Below are positions 11,701 through 25,349 of a DNA stretch of 64,000 nt, in pieces. The notes under the pieces were generated by a model. It was not told the origin of the DNA, ran no database searches, and saw only the letters and a program-made list of their open reading frames with translations. The stretch's first letter is position 1; each line of letters begins with the position of its first letter. This DNA is from Tillus elongatus. Taxonomy: Eukaryota; Arthropoda; Insecta; Coleoptera; Cleridae. The DNA is taken from assembly GCA_964006375.1 (NCBI GenBank), contig OZ023267.1, positions 30,175,094-30,239,093 of the forward strand, given 5' to 3'. A program made the position numbers and the translations under genes.

Positions 11701-12660
11701 CTGTAGTATTATACACTAGGGCTTTGGTAATAGTTTTGTGATTTTACGATTTTAAATGTAAATATTAAAAAAAAGATTCCTGTTTAAAAAATTGCAAATG
11801 TCAAAAAATAATGCATATTGCGGAAACGTCTCAATTGCTATCCGGATCTGTTTATGCATTTTTTTACTTTTGCAAAGGGTGACAAAAAATCATTTGCATA
11901 TCTTATTATACACTAGAGCCTTGGAAGTCATTTTTGGTGTTTATGATTTTGACACATGCGAAAAAATAATACATATTTGGAAAACGTCTTAATTGCTATC
12001 CCGATTTTCATATGAATTTTTTTCACTTTTTTACAAGATGACAAAAAATAATTTGAATATCTTATTATACACTAAGACCTTGGCAATCATTTTTTGTTTT
12101 TATGATTTTGGCACATCTACTGCAAATATCAAAAAATAATTCATATTTTGGAAACGTCTTAATTGCTATCCCGATCTTCATATGCATTTTTTTCGCTTTT
12201 GAAAAAGGTGACAAAAATAATTTGCATGGTTTTTCATACATAAGGGCTTAAGTAATAATTTTTTGTTTTTATGATTTTGGCACATTAACTGCAAATGCGA
12301 TAAAATAATAAATATTTGGAGAACGTCTTAATTGCTATCCCGATCTTCATATGCATTTTTCTCACTTTTGTAAAGGGTGACAAAAAATAATTTGCGTATC
12401 TTATTATACACTAGGGCCTTGGTAATCTTTTTTTTTTGTTTTTATGACTTTGGTACATCTACTGCAAATATCAAAAAATAATTCATATTTCGGAAAGTTC
12501 TTAATTGCTATCCCGATCTTCGTATGCATTTTTCTCACTTTTGCAAAGGGTGACAAAATATAATTTGCAATCTTATTATACACTAGGGCCTTGGTAGTCA
12601 TTTTGTGTTTTTATGATTTTGGCACATCTACTGCAAATATCAAAAAATAATTCATATTTT
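11701..12660 (-). repeat. 170-bp satellite array, inverted
   Basis: The same satellite as 9240-10975 in opposite orientation. TTATTATACACTAGGGCC-type boxes recur at about 11708, 11903, 12062, 12401 and 12572, with a variant unit (CATACATAAGGGC) near 12236. About five and a half monomers. With the first array it makes a head-to-head inverted arrangement around the 725-bp spacer. Confidence 0.88.
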
Positions 12661-12892
12661 GTCTCTTCCAAAACATTATTTTTACAAACCACTTGTAGAT
12701 TTTTTGCTATATTACATGAATAGTAACTTATGCAATAATCATTCTTAATCCAGAAATTCGTAAGAAATATCCTGACGATATTATTATTAAAGTCTTAAGT
12801 AACCTCATGCTTTTTGCGGTCCTAGTGTACATAAAATTCACTAAAACATGTAAATATTTAAATAGAATTAATATTTTGAGCATTTGGCAACA

Positions 12893-13068
12893 CCGCACAG
12901 GCGCATTAATTTTTACTTTTAATGTTCTCATGAAATAGGTCCAGCCAATAACGCATGTACATATTAATACCAGCATGTTAATAGCTGGACGTCCAGCTAT
13001 TGCACGGTTGGTCCAGCTATTATACACTTGGTATACGAAATGGTCCAGCTACTTCCGCATAGGCATAA

Positions 13069-13069
<1 letters not shown>
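12893..13069. repeat. Subterminal AGCTGGAC repeats, right end
   Basis: Inverted counterpart of 3590-3735. Read on the minus strand: TATGCGGAAGTAGCTGGACC at the edge, then three more AGCTGGAC or GGCTGGAC copies, then GGTGTTGCC. The (TA)n array at 13070-13141 adjoins it, mirroring the left side. Confidence 0.6.
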
Positions 13070-13144
<75 letters not shown>

Positions 13145-13270
13145 ATATAAAGTCTGAAACCGACCTCGGATTTGGATTCCAGGGGTCCTAAATAGCGCTC
13201 ATCTGAAGAAATTTTTTCAAAATTCAAAAGTCGGGATCTCCTCATTAGTGAATTTTTTTAAAGAAAATTC
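13070..13270 (-). repeat. (TA)n plus TA-family hairpin end
   Basis: A pure (TA)n array at 13070-13141 is followed by the reverse-oriented terminal block: AAACATATAAAGTCTGAAAC, then GGATCTCCTCATTAG, then a hairpin AGTGAATTTT...AAAATTCACT ending at about 13270. Confidence 0.8.
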
Positions 13271-14065
13271 ACTAAAAAAAGATAATAGAGAAATGCAAAA
13301 AATTTAATTCACCGATTATTATTTTTATACCGCCCCTTACAACAAATTTCGACAGATACTGTTTTCTCATGCTCCTTTCGTGTTTCCCAAGTTAAGAGTT
13401 AAACGAGATGCTTCAACAGCCAACAAGCGAAAATCCATTTTCCTTTATTTTACAAAGTATTAGACGGTATCAAAATTGTAGCAACTTTTTAAGTTATTTA
13501 TTTTATTTCATCATCAAAGTTTTTATATTTTAAAAGCAGCACTCAATTTGTTTTTCTCATTAAAGAAGTTCAATGTAATACAAAGTACAAACAAACTTAA
13601 TACAGTTAGGAGGTTGGTTTCTTGATTGAACTTTGCTGTCCTCCGCTCTACAAAATTTTTGTTCCGTCAAAAGCGGCAGTCTCAACTATAGATAACAATC
13701 TAATTGCTATATGCAAATTCGCAATACTGCAAACAAAAATGTTTACAACATTACAATTGCCTCTTATGGACTTTCAAGGTCGTTCAGCTAACAATATATT
13801 TGCCTTAAGTATTTAATTAAGAAGTTATTTTCAGCTACGTCGACAGAACAATTGTAAATAAATATAACATATCCTAATTATATTCTGGTCTTGTTTGCCT
13901 ATAATATTATTTTTCATATTTAGAACACGCAAAAACCTAACATTTGTTTTGAGTTGCAATTCTTATGAGCCAATTCCCGTGGAAAAAATGCTCCTGGGGA
14001 TCATGATTTTAAGAATTTTAAAAAATTCTCTAAACGAGCACGAATTATTAGATGTAACTTGTAGG
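13271..14065. other. AT-rich stretch, nothing recognised
   Basis: No recognisable gene or repeat family. The open frame at 13895-14182 overlaps a palindromic fragment and is chance. Confidence 0.4.
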
Positions 14066-14210
14066 TACAATTTGGAGAACCCAATTCATCATAATACAGT
14101 TTTTAGACCTAACGATCGTTTTGATAACAAAATTAGCGTCATCAGAGTGATGAATAAACTTCTAAAAACTGTATTGTATTGAATTGGGTTCTCTAGATTG
14201 TACTTATGAG
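14066..14210. repeat. Palindromic Penelope-type fragment with hammerhead-like core
   Basis: Arms of about 35 bp, GAGAACCCAATTCAT...CAGTTTTTAGACC and its inverse, enclose a hairpin. On the minus strand the core reads CTGATGA, then GCTAAT-TTT-GTTATC, AAAA in place of GAAA, and ACGATCGTT. The first half of the hammerhead consensus is exact, but the conserved G of GAAA is lost and stem II has a mismatch. It is related to the fragments at 4.8 and 27.6 kb. Confidence 0.55.
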
Positions 14211-14370
14211 TGCTCATCACGAGTTCCAATCTTCACTCATTAGTCATGTAAATTGATTAAACAAGCTCATAGCTCAAGCCAATCGGACCAGTTTTTCTAG
14301 CAAAACTCAGGTGTTTTTCGGGAAATTTTTGTATCTCCGAAACTCAGATTTATTCAGTTTCACACCTATG

Positions 14371-16610
14371 TACAGGCTGATTTTTTTAAGTGTCTCACCC
14401 CTGTAATTATTTTATTACCAAAGATATCAAAAAAATTCCAACGCCATCTGACAAACTACCATGCGATGGGTTAATATATTGCGACAGAAAAACAATTGCA
14501 CATCGCCTTCATAGAAATCAGTGGCCAACGTTGATTTTCTCAAATTGAACGATATACCTCAGACACATACAGACGATGCAGAATCGAAATCTGCGTACAA
14601 CGATGCCACGCTCGCATTTCTGAGTCAAGCCGTTTCGGAGACATGACGTCACAAAATTTCAACATGTTGCTGATTTTTTAAGTGTCTCACCCCTGTAATT
14701 TTTTTATTATCAGAGATATCAAAAAAATTCTAACGCCATCTGACAAACTATCATGCGACGAGTTAAAATATTGCGACAGAAAAACAACTGCACATCGCCT
14801 TCATAGAAATCTGTGGCCAACGTTGATTTTCACAAATGGAACGATATACCTCAGACACATACAGACGATGCAGAATCAAAATCTGCGTACAACGATGCCA
14901 CGCTTGCATTTCTGAGACAAGCCGTTTCGGAGACATGACTTCACAAAATTTCAAAATGTTGCTGATTTTTTTAAGTGTCTCACCACTCTAATTTCTTTAT
15001 TATCAGAGATATCAAAAAAAATCAAAATGATGTAACGAAGGTTTTGCAAAACACCCTGTGTTGTATTACGAAGTTAATTGATTTTGGTCAAAGCTTCAAT
15101 GTTTTTTTTTCAGTAAATGACTTAATTTATCACGTTACAACATTTTAAGAAAGTGTTATGAATCACCGCTGCTTATCTCGAGGCTGCTTTCACCTTTTAA
15201 TTTCCCGGGATTGATGAGTGCAAGCAAATAAAAATGTATTATGTAGACAATGAGATTAACAATAATCAATACTTATTCCAATATCTTTACTTAATTCATA
15301 GTATTATAAATGTAAATTATCTTCTGGTTAAAAAACATCGATTATCACTTATAAAAATTGTTCAAAATGTCCACCGTTGTGATCCAAACATAATCTCAAA
15401 CGTCTGGCGAAATTACCAATTACAGAAGCTATCATGTTCGGATTGTTGTTTAGCCTTGCAATTTCATCTTGTATCTTAATTTTTATGCTGCTTTTTGGAT
15501 ACTTGTATACGAAAATCCAAGATCTGCGACTGCATCCCGAATCGATTTTGAAGAGTACGCCTTAAAATAGCCCAAAATCGTCACCCCATTCTCCTCAGTC
15601 AAGACACTTCTAATCCGTTGACGGTTACCAACGAGGGAGTGATTTTCCTTAAGTCAATTGATAACTCTACTAAACATTGTTCTATGAGGAGTTCGCCTCT
15701 CTGGATATTCTGCTGCATATCTATAACAAATTCATCACATTTTAGCATTAATGCTGGTTCAAAATGAAAATTCACTACCATAACGCACTTGCTGCATCCA
15801 GACTTTAATACAACTAAAATATAACCAGAATATCCAGGTCCGGCAGAGCTCTGTAACGGAAGATAACGCCGTTCATGTGGCACATAGAGCAAAATGCTTC
15901 AGAGGTAATTTATTCACTGCGAACTGCTTTATAACGTAAAACTATTATTTGTTAGATGGCGTTGTAATTTTTTGGTTATCTCTCACAATAAGGAAATTAC
16001 AGGGGTAAGACACTTAAAAAATTAGCAACATTTTGAAATTTTGTGACGTCATGTCTCCAAAACGGCTCGAAATGAGAGCATAGCATAGTTTACGCAGATT
16101 TCGATTCTGCATCGACTGTATGTGTACGAGGCCTATCGCTCCATTTAAGAAAATCAACGTTGGCCACGGATTTCTATGAAGGCGATGTGCAATTGTTTTT
16201 CTGTCGCAATATTTTAACTCATCGCATGATAGTTTGTCAGATGGCGTTCGAATTTTTTTTGATATCTGTGTTAATAAAGAAATTACAGGGGTGAGACACT
16301 TAAAAAAATCAGCAACATGTTGAAATTTTGTGACGTCATGTCTCCGAAACGGCTTGACTCAGAAATGCGAGCGTGGCATCGTTGTACGCAGATTTCGATT
16401 CTGCATCGTCTGCATGTGTCTGAGGTATATCGTTCCATTTGAGAAAATCAACGTTGGCCACCGATTTCTATGAAGGCGATGTGCAATTGTTTTTCTGTCG
16501 CAATATTTTAACTCATCGCATGATAGCTTGTCAGATGGCGTTGGAATTTTTTGATATCTCTGATAATAAAGAAATTACAGGGGTGAGACACTTAAAAAAA
16601 TCACCCTGTA
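14371..16610. mobile_element. Non-autonomous DD41D-type element with tandemly repeated TIRs
   Basis: The element is bounded by TA dinucleotides. Left end CAGGCTGATTTTTTTAAGTG, right end (reverse complement) CAGGGTGATTTTTTTAAGTG. Each inverted end consists of two full units of about 291 bp and one partial unit. Left units start at about 14381, 14672 and 14964; right units are mirrored at about 16610, 16305 and 16021. Unit landmarks are AAGTGTCTCACCCCTG, GACGTCA and GCGACAGAAAAACAA. The centre (15030-15950) holds an internally deleted transposase. This resembles a foldback element built from a mariner-like one. Confidence 0.72.
15340..15775 (-). pseudogene. Internally deleted Tc1/mariner-like transposase
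   Basis: The minus strand reads an N-terminal part, YPERRTPHRTMFSRVIN then RSVLTEENGVTILGYF then KSIRDAVADLGFSYTSIQK. These are the two helix-turn-helix regions of the large insect family related to DD41D mariners. It then jumps almost directly to the C-terminal end, FARRLRLCLDHNGGHFEQF. The whole catalytic core (three Asp) is missing, so this is a deletion derivative that could only be mobilised in trans. At 15760-15800 its 5' side meets a copy of the GACGCAGCAAGTGCG motif of the TA-family. Confidence 0.7.
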
Positions 16611-17184
16611 CAATCAAATTTTGTAATCGAATAGTATGACGATACAGTGTGAAATAGTTAGAAATTTTGTTTATACTGTTTAGTGCATGACTTTTATGAA
16701 AATAAAATAGTTTTATTTAACAAATTTCTTACATTTATTTTCATAGATACCATATCATGTTCAAAAATAGTTCGTTTTTGTGATACAAATTTAAGTTATA
16801 GATAGGTATTCAAAGTTTTTAAACTGGCTACTCCAAGAGGCTAAAGCCAATCAACATCCCAGACAAAGACCAGGGCAAAGAGTATATTTCATAAATAAAC
16901 TTTTATAATAACATTTTTGTTCATGTTATAATTTTCCTGAAAGCTATTAAATTTTATCTTCGATTTCATATTGTTGTCCTTTAAGATTAGTTAAATGTCA
17001 CTTGTATTATTTATAACTTGATTACCCATTCTACATGTTTTTTGTATTCTGCAAATAACCCTGAACCCGTTGGGTTTAAGCAGTAGTTTCACAGTGAAAC
17101 CATGCAATTAAATTTCCTATTTTGATCGACTAGCCTATTAGTTTCATCAGATAACCACATCTCTACAGTTAATAGTGTCTGCAT
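16611..17184. other. Unique-looking intronic sequence
   Basis: Nothing recognised. It forms the target of the hAT insertion that follows. Confidence 0.4.
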
Positions 17185-18166
17185 CTATCAATTAGGGATG
17201 CGCGATGTTTGTAAAACATCGATGTTCACATCTTTTGATACATCGAAATCGAAACATCCATGTGTTAAAAATATCGGATCAAAATCATCGATTTTCTAAA
17301 CATCGATGTTTTCTATAAAACTGCAATAATGAGTCAAAATAATAAAAATATATTTTAAAAATAAATATAAAATACTTATTCTTCTTAACGTACACAAAAT
17401 ATTATGCTCCAAGTATAAAAAATGAAATAAAATGAAAATAATGATTTAAAACACAGAAACAAAGAAATAACAAGTCAAATCACACAAAAATAACACTGTC
17501 TTGAAAATAGAACTAAACCTTATTCATTAAAAACAAATTTGGGGACAATTTTCAAAAATCTATTCGCGACGAGAGACATAAGAGCAAGCACCACTAACAT
17601 TTTCTACCATCTTGTGATGTTCGCTTCAAAGGTTGAATTTTTCATCTTCTAAGAAGGAGACGCACTAGGCAGTGTTTATTTTTTTTCTTCTTAAGTACCT
17701 AACTATTACTATTAAATGATAAATACAAATACAGTAATTTCATGGGGAATGGGGAATCACTAAAATTCGACGTACGATTAGTATACACCTAGCCTAGATA
17801 TTTAATATCTATTTCCAATATGCACGACACAGTTACCTATTTATATTTTAAATAAAAAAATAAATTTTACTTTGATTTTACCCAACTTTTGTGCATAATC
17901 GTTAAAATTTACTTTCGTTAGACATTTTCTAGTTCTGCTACTGCTCACTAGATGTACACAAAAGAATTGACTTGGTAATTGGTAATAGAAAATGATAATA
18001 ATAAATTACTATGGCATTGAGAAACATCGAATGAAACATCTTAAAAAAACATCGATGCTGTCTGATAATATTGAAAAAAATAACATCGATGTTAATATCG
18101 AAGATCGTAAGCAAAATATCGATGTTTAAGAAACATCGATGAACATCGCGCATCCCTACTATCAAT
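17185..18166. mobile_element. Non-autonomous hAT-like element with 8-bp TSD
   Basis: The element at 17193-18158 has inverted ends TAGGGATGCGCGATGTT and AACATCGCGCATCCCTA. It is flanked on both sides by the identical 8-bp CTATCAAT (17185-17192 and 18159-18166), the target duplication length of hAT transposons. Subterminal regions carry many ATCGATGTT motifs in both orientations, probable transposase-binding repeats. The roughly 700-bp interior is AT-rich and has no hAT transposase motif. It is a deletion derivative or MITE. Confidence 0.88.
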
Positions 18167-18610
18167 GACAAACTCAAACTGATGTCGAATTGGTTTGTGC
18201 TGACAGTTGACTTGTGACTAATTGATTTTGTAGGTTAACTTTAGTTGTTGTGGGTAATTGTTTACTTTTCGCACATGTGTTTGCTTCTTATCAAATTTTG
18301 CACACAAGCGTGTTTTACGGTGTAGATGATGAGAATTACAAAATGATGTCAGAAGCAAAGTTTCGGAGCTATTTGTATTTTTAGTAGCAAAACGTCACTT
18401 TTGCGACATGTCTTATTTTACACATTTTCGGGGATTGTTAGATTTATATAAAGCTAAAGAGGGGTGTATTCCTCCAGCATACTTCATTTTCATATAGTAT
18501 GTATACGCCCTATACTGTTTACGTGTCTCTGTAGATTTCTCTTATTTTCATCGATAATCGATCCTAAGTTGACGTTGACATTTGACATATAAAACCAACT
18601 TCATGTCATA
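18167..18610. other. Unique-looking intronic sequence
   Basis: No gene or repeat recognised between the hAT element and the TA-family copy. Confidence 0.4.
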
Positions 18611-20570
<1,960 letters not shown>

Positions 20571-21645
20571 TGACATCATTTTAGGAAGAAAAAGTTATTT
20601 GGTTATAAAATGTTTTGCAAAATGAAACACGAAAATCATGGAAAGTGAATATCTTCAGGGAAATAAGGTGCAAAAGCACTATATGAGTATATTTATTTCG
20701 GTCATGTAAAGCCAGATATGCTTCAAAACCTGCCGCAAAATTTAGTACTTTTGCTACAAAAAACACGTCTGTATCCAAATTTTTATAAGAGTCGAACACA
20801 ACGGAAACTCAACAATTAGCAAGTTGGTAAGACAGTATATATTTTACACACATACAAGTAAACAAAAATTTGTAACATTCGATAAATAATTTTTTTTTTT
20901 GGTATTTATTGTCAAGTGATATAAAACGTGAAATATGGAAAAAAAACGGACCAAATGGTCTTATTACGAAATTGAAGCTTTGTCATAAAATCATTTGCAA
21001 TTATTTGTAGCAAAAATTCCCGCAGATACAGAGTGAATAGTAATATATAGTACCAGTGATGGAGATGCAGAGGAGTTGCTAACATCGAACTCCAATTACA
21101 AGTTATATAGAAAGCATTTGGTAGAAGATAAATATACACCATGATCATGCATAGAACGCATTTCCAGCAGTAAGGGTATTGTGGAAAAAATCAACTGATA
21201 TATCAATTGTTATAAAGTGATTTTGGAGGGAGAGCGTAGTAAAGAAAATATCACAGCAACCAATGCGTCAGATGATGAGGACCCACTATCCAACAGTTTC
21301 TGCAAAGTGTCCTAGATAAAATATGCAAACTTCTCCGCCCTATGACTCTGATGACTATAAACTACTACATCAATTGTTTTCTGAATGTATTCCTAAAAGT
21401 CAATAATTTGGCGAAAAGATTTTTTCAATAAAGATATAAGGAGTGTCGTTTGTTGAACTACAAATATCGTGCATAGCGGAAACGGATGAGTACCCAAAAG
21501 AAGTTTTTCTCACTTTATTTTCAGACAGAATAATACAAAAAATTGTTTTCCAGACAAACCCTTAGGTCACCCAGAAAGGCAAACCATTAAAATCCACAAC
21601 AAAAAACGCAATTATTATTTACTATTTTGATTCTCAATTTAAAAC
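20571..21645. other. Possible degraded gene relic
   Basis: Mostly unrecognised. From about 20935 the plus strand reads MEKKRTKWSYYEIEAL, vaguely like a Myb/SANT start, followed by stops and frameshifts. I cannot assign it; it may be a decayed transposon gene or chance. Confidence 0.2.
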
Positions 21646-21649
21646 TTTT

Positions 21650-21830
21650 TAAGATGAACGCATTCTATATTATGCTATCAGGAATTTGAAGGTGAGTCGT
21701 GGCGCTCCGGTATTTTAGTGATGAGAACGTGTGACTCTTAAGCCAAAGCTTATGGCTTCGTAACCCACTAGGAACTTCTCCCTGGCGTCGGTGATTGACT
21801 GGAATCGCGGAAGTAGGCTGACGCTAAATA
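21650..21830 (-). mobile_element. Degenerate SINE S1 relic
   Basis: Contains GAACGTGTGACTCTTAAGCC and, further on, CTCCCTGGCGTCGGTGATTG and GGAATCGCGGAAGTAGGC, which match the body and tail of SINE S1 in diverged form. The boundaries are unclear. Confidence 0.5.
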
Positions 21831-21959
21831 CACAAAATACAATACAAAAGAGTGTTACAGTAAACCTCGAGAGAATTTAACAATAGTGCTGTAAATGGAG
21901 TCATAACTTCCACATAGCTGTGATAATTTACTCTCCTCAGAAAGACATTCTCATGAAAT

Positions 21960-22560
21960 GAATTTAGATGGTCACCCTGAAGCGATGTTACCCAAAAACA
22001 ATTCGAAACGTTCCTTTGTCGGGTGATAACTTTATACCAAATTTTAAGATATCGCAATTCGTTCAAAAGTTATTGCGGCAACTAACAGACAGAAGTACAG
22101 GCCGACAGCTCGATCGACCGACAGACAAAAAACTTCGTTCCAGAAATAAATTTTTTAATGTTATGAGACTTTTTACGCTGCTTTAGCAAAACAAATTTCG
22201 AAATTTCTATCACTGAAAATACACTCCCACATATTCAACCCCTAATTTAATTTCAGCACAGAATACCAACTGTTTGATGAAATGGAAAGTATTCTAATAA
22301 ACAAACCATAAAACGTTTATACTCTAGTTTTAATAAACAAATGTGAATTTTTACCAAATCGCGTGATAACTGTATACCAGACGATATCTCAATTCATTCT
22401 AAAGCTACCGACAGAGATACAGACCGACAGACAAAAAAAACGTCCCCAAATTATGTTTTCTATATGTTTTCACACTTTTACGACGTTTAAGCGAAAAATT
22501 CTTGAAATTGTTGTCGCCGATACCTTACTTCCACACGTATTGACGATGTGAAAGTAAAAT
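21960..22560 (+). repeat. Dispersed repeat D, uninterrupted copy
   Basis: Landmarks: CGATGTTACCC, GGTGATAACT-TATACCA, GACCGACAGACAAAAA (twice, 22110 and 22420), and an end CGCCGATACCTTAC...GACGATGTGAAAGTAAAA. The same sequence at 26590-28260 is interrupted by three insertions. No coding function was recognised. Confidence 0.65.
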
Positions 22561-23144
22561 TAACAATTTTTTTTTGGTTAGTGACTAGTAAAGCAACCAA
22601 GGAGTATTTCGAAGCAGTCTGCTATATCCAATACAAAAAGAAAACACCGGTAAAAGTGTAAGTGTGAAGAGAAACAAAACACTGACAATTAAATTTGAAT
22701 ATCGTGTTGGTTTTGTCGAAAACACACAGCCGTGGGCTGTCGCTTGGATAATTAACTTAAAATTGTTTTCAAACAAACGCAGTTACTGTTAATTGTTACA
22801 CTCGTCAAAGGCTTACTTAAGTGACACTTTTCATTTAAATAAAAATAATATTTTGTTACCTTTTAACCAGCTTTTGAATTCTTGTTATCATAATATTAGA
22901 GACAGTCATCACGACACAGAATAATACACATACGGTTTTATTACGCGTAAACTTTTATTTTTTCATTTGGACAAAACGATTAATAAAAAAGTTGGTAGCA
23001 ATCCACCTATTGCTTTTTCCTTCTCTCTTAACACCGTATATTCATATTTGTTTTTTAATTAACTCTTCTTTATGCAATAGCTATCCAATGAGGTACAAAT
23101 ATTACAACAAAATAAATTAGCCAAAATGATGCAAGTGATACATT
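22561..23144. other. AT-rich stretch, nothing recognised
   Basis: No gene, RNA or repeat recognised. Confidence 0.4.
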
Positions 23145-23255
23145 TTAGTGAATTTTCATTAAATTCACTAATAGAGAGGTATCGATGGTGAGACTTTGGG
23201 AAAATTTCTTCAAACGAGCGCGAATTAGGCCTCTGGAACCCATTTCCATGGTCAG

Positions 23256-23339
<84 letters not shown>
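23145..23339 (+). repeat. TA-family hairpin end plus (TA)n
   Basis: Hairpin AGTGAATTTTCATTAAATTCACT at about 23148-23170, then a diverged end block (CTTCAAACGAGCGCGAATTA) and a pure (TA)n array at 23259-23339. Confidence 0.75.
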
Positions 23340-23343
<4 letters not shown>

Positions 23344-24415
23344 TTATTTACAAAGAATACAAAATAAGATACAAAACAAATTGTCAAAAAAATAAAATAC
23401 AAAACATGGTACCAAATAAATGAAATGAATGTATGAAATAAACACATGTATAACTTACATAAGTGTATACTTGTATGTGGGCACATGAAATATAAATAAA
23501 TAAAAACAAAACATACATTACCTTTTTAAGCTTAACCTAATCCAATTAAATATGTAGGAACTATCCGCTCAGTCAAAACACCAACAGCAAAGAAAACGCA
23601 TATAACACCACACAGCCAACCAAATCCAAAATTTAAAACAATTGACGTGCAGCAAACATCCACTCAACCAAAACAACAACAAAAAAACAAAACAAAAAAT
23701 AACGCACACAACACCACACAGTTAACCAAATATATGACCCGTTTAATGCCTATCCGTGTACCAAACCATGAATCATGTGTCTAGATTTCGAAACCCATGC
23801 CTTCACCATCCTCACATAAGAACGTAAAGTTAGTGCAGTTTTGATACTGACTGGAAGAGTATTATACATTCTTGGTGCAATATAAGTATAACTACGCTGG
23901 CCCACACTCTTAATCGTTCTGTTCGTCTGAGCTGCCGCTGCTGCGTTTAACCTGGTTACGTACGAATGCTCTATTCTAGAGGCGCGATCATACCTTCTCA
24001 CGTACGTCAACACAGCCAATGAAAAAAGTTGCCTAATATATTAGCTCCTGCTTCAGCGTACAACGCTTCAGACGGGTAAGTGTAGCAATTATTATATATT
24101 AGTTTCAGGAACCAGCGTTGAATTATATCCAATTTTTTCAGGTGACAACTCGACGCAGCACACCAAACAACAATCCCGTATGTAAGAAGGGGTTCAACTA
24201 ATGCCGAATAGACCATTCTAAGACACACCGTTGTCAGAAAGATTTTCAGGTACTTAAACTTAAACAAAATTGTCCTCAACTTTTTAACAACCACACCAAC
24301 GTGCTTATCCCAACGCAGATGTTGATCTATGATGATTCCCAAACACCTAACCTTTTGTGCCGCCTCAATTTGGATATATTGGTTATTACAAACTATTTGC
24401 AGTGTATTGAATCAC
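23340..24415 (-). pseudogene. Non-LTR retrotransposon 3' end (family B, copy 1)
   Basis: The minus strand reads the region after the reverse transcriptase palm: QKVRCLGIIIDQHLRWDKH, then LVEPLLTYGIVVW, KLDIIQRWFLKLIY, then after a frameshift near 24010 RRYDRASRIEHSYVTRLN, SYTYIAPRMYNTLP and RMVKAWVSKSRH. About 400 bp of 3' UTR follow (23340-23745), with A-rich tracts and a boundary at the (TA)n array. This matches thumb and tail segments of Jockey/R1-related ORF2. A second fragment of the same family lies at 49185-49493. The palm domain is absent, so the copy is 5'-truncated. Confidence 0.8.
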
Positions 24416-25325
24416 GGAAAGTGTGGCTTATAGGACGCAGGTGTTTATTCGGAATGACCGAGGGTAAGTCATAGTATTTCTCTCGGAGTCCATGCAACGG
24501 TCTTTCAGGCCGAAATGTACGCCATACTGCACTGTGTGCGGGAGAACAAGAAGAGGGGCTACACCAACAAGCGGATCCTCATAGCCACAGACAGCCAGGT
24601 AGCCCTTAATGCCCTAAGTGGCCCACAGATAAATTCCTGGCTGGTGAGTGAGTGCCGAGACGAGACGATCGACCTGGCTGGGTAGAATGAGGTCACCCTC
24701 ATCTGGGTGCCGGGTCACTCGGGGGCCAAAGGCAATAAAGAAGCTGACAGTCTCGCTAAGAGAGGATCAGCAGAACCATTTATGGAACCATAACCGGCTC
24801 TGAGCGTGAAGAAGAGCACTACCAGGGGAGCCATTAAGTCCTGGATCTGAAACCAACACACGGTGTACTGGACAGACTGTCCAGGGCTCAGACATGGGAG
24901 GTCAATAATTGACGAACCCAGTTAAAAGAGAGCTGTGGAGCTGCTAAATCTTAGCAGAGGACAGCTCAGAAACAAAACAGGTATCTTGATGGGACACATC
25001 GCCGTCAAGAAATACCTGCATAAAATGGGGCGGTTCGAGGGGGACCTCGCTTGCAGACTCTGCGGCAAGGGGGATGAATCAGCCCAGCACATCTTGTGCG
25101 AGTGTAAAGCTCTGGACCGCAGAAGACAACTGAACTACGGTCAGTCTAGACCGGAGACAGGGTATTATAAAACTTCACCCTACCAATCGCTGTGCAGACT
25201 AGTTCAAGGCACAGTGATTTTGGAGTGGGTGGAGTAAAAAAACTAAGGGCATGCATGATAAACCAAAGGTTGCAGTGCTATCGGGGCGGCGAGGCCGCGG
25301 ACGAGCCCTAAGAGAGAGAGAGAGA
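24416..25325 (+). pseudogene. Non-LTR retrotransposon RNase H and zinc knuckle (family C)
   Basis: A plus-strand 3' end of a retrotransposon ORF2. RNase H pieces: HATVFQAEMYAILHCV (catalytic Glu), RILIATDSQVALNALS (Asp), VTLIWVPGHSGAKGNKEAD (His, Asp). After several stops the C-terminal domain is open at 24935-25237: LLNLSRGQLRNKTGILMGHI, then a CCHC-like knuckle LACRLCGKGDESAQHILCEC. A stop at 25237 is followed by a 3' region ending in (GA)n at 25311-25325. It belongs to an RNase H-bearing clade (R1/I-like). Its G+C content is higher than the surroundings, which fits a recent arrival. It is 5'-truncated and carries at least three in-frame stops. Confidence 0.82.
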
Positions 25326-25349
25326 AAAACCTCTTGAGTTATAAGGAAA

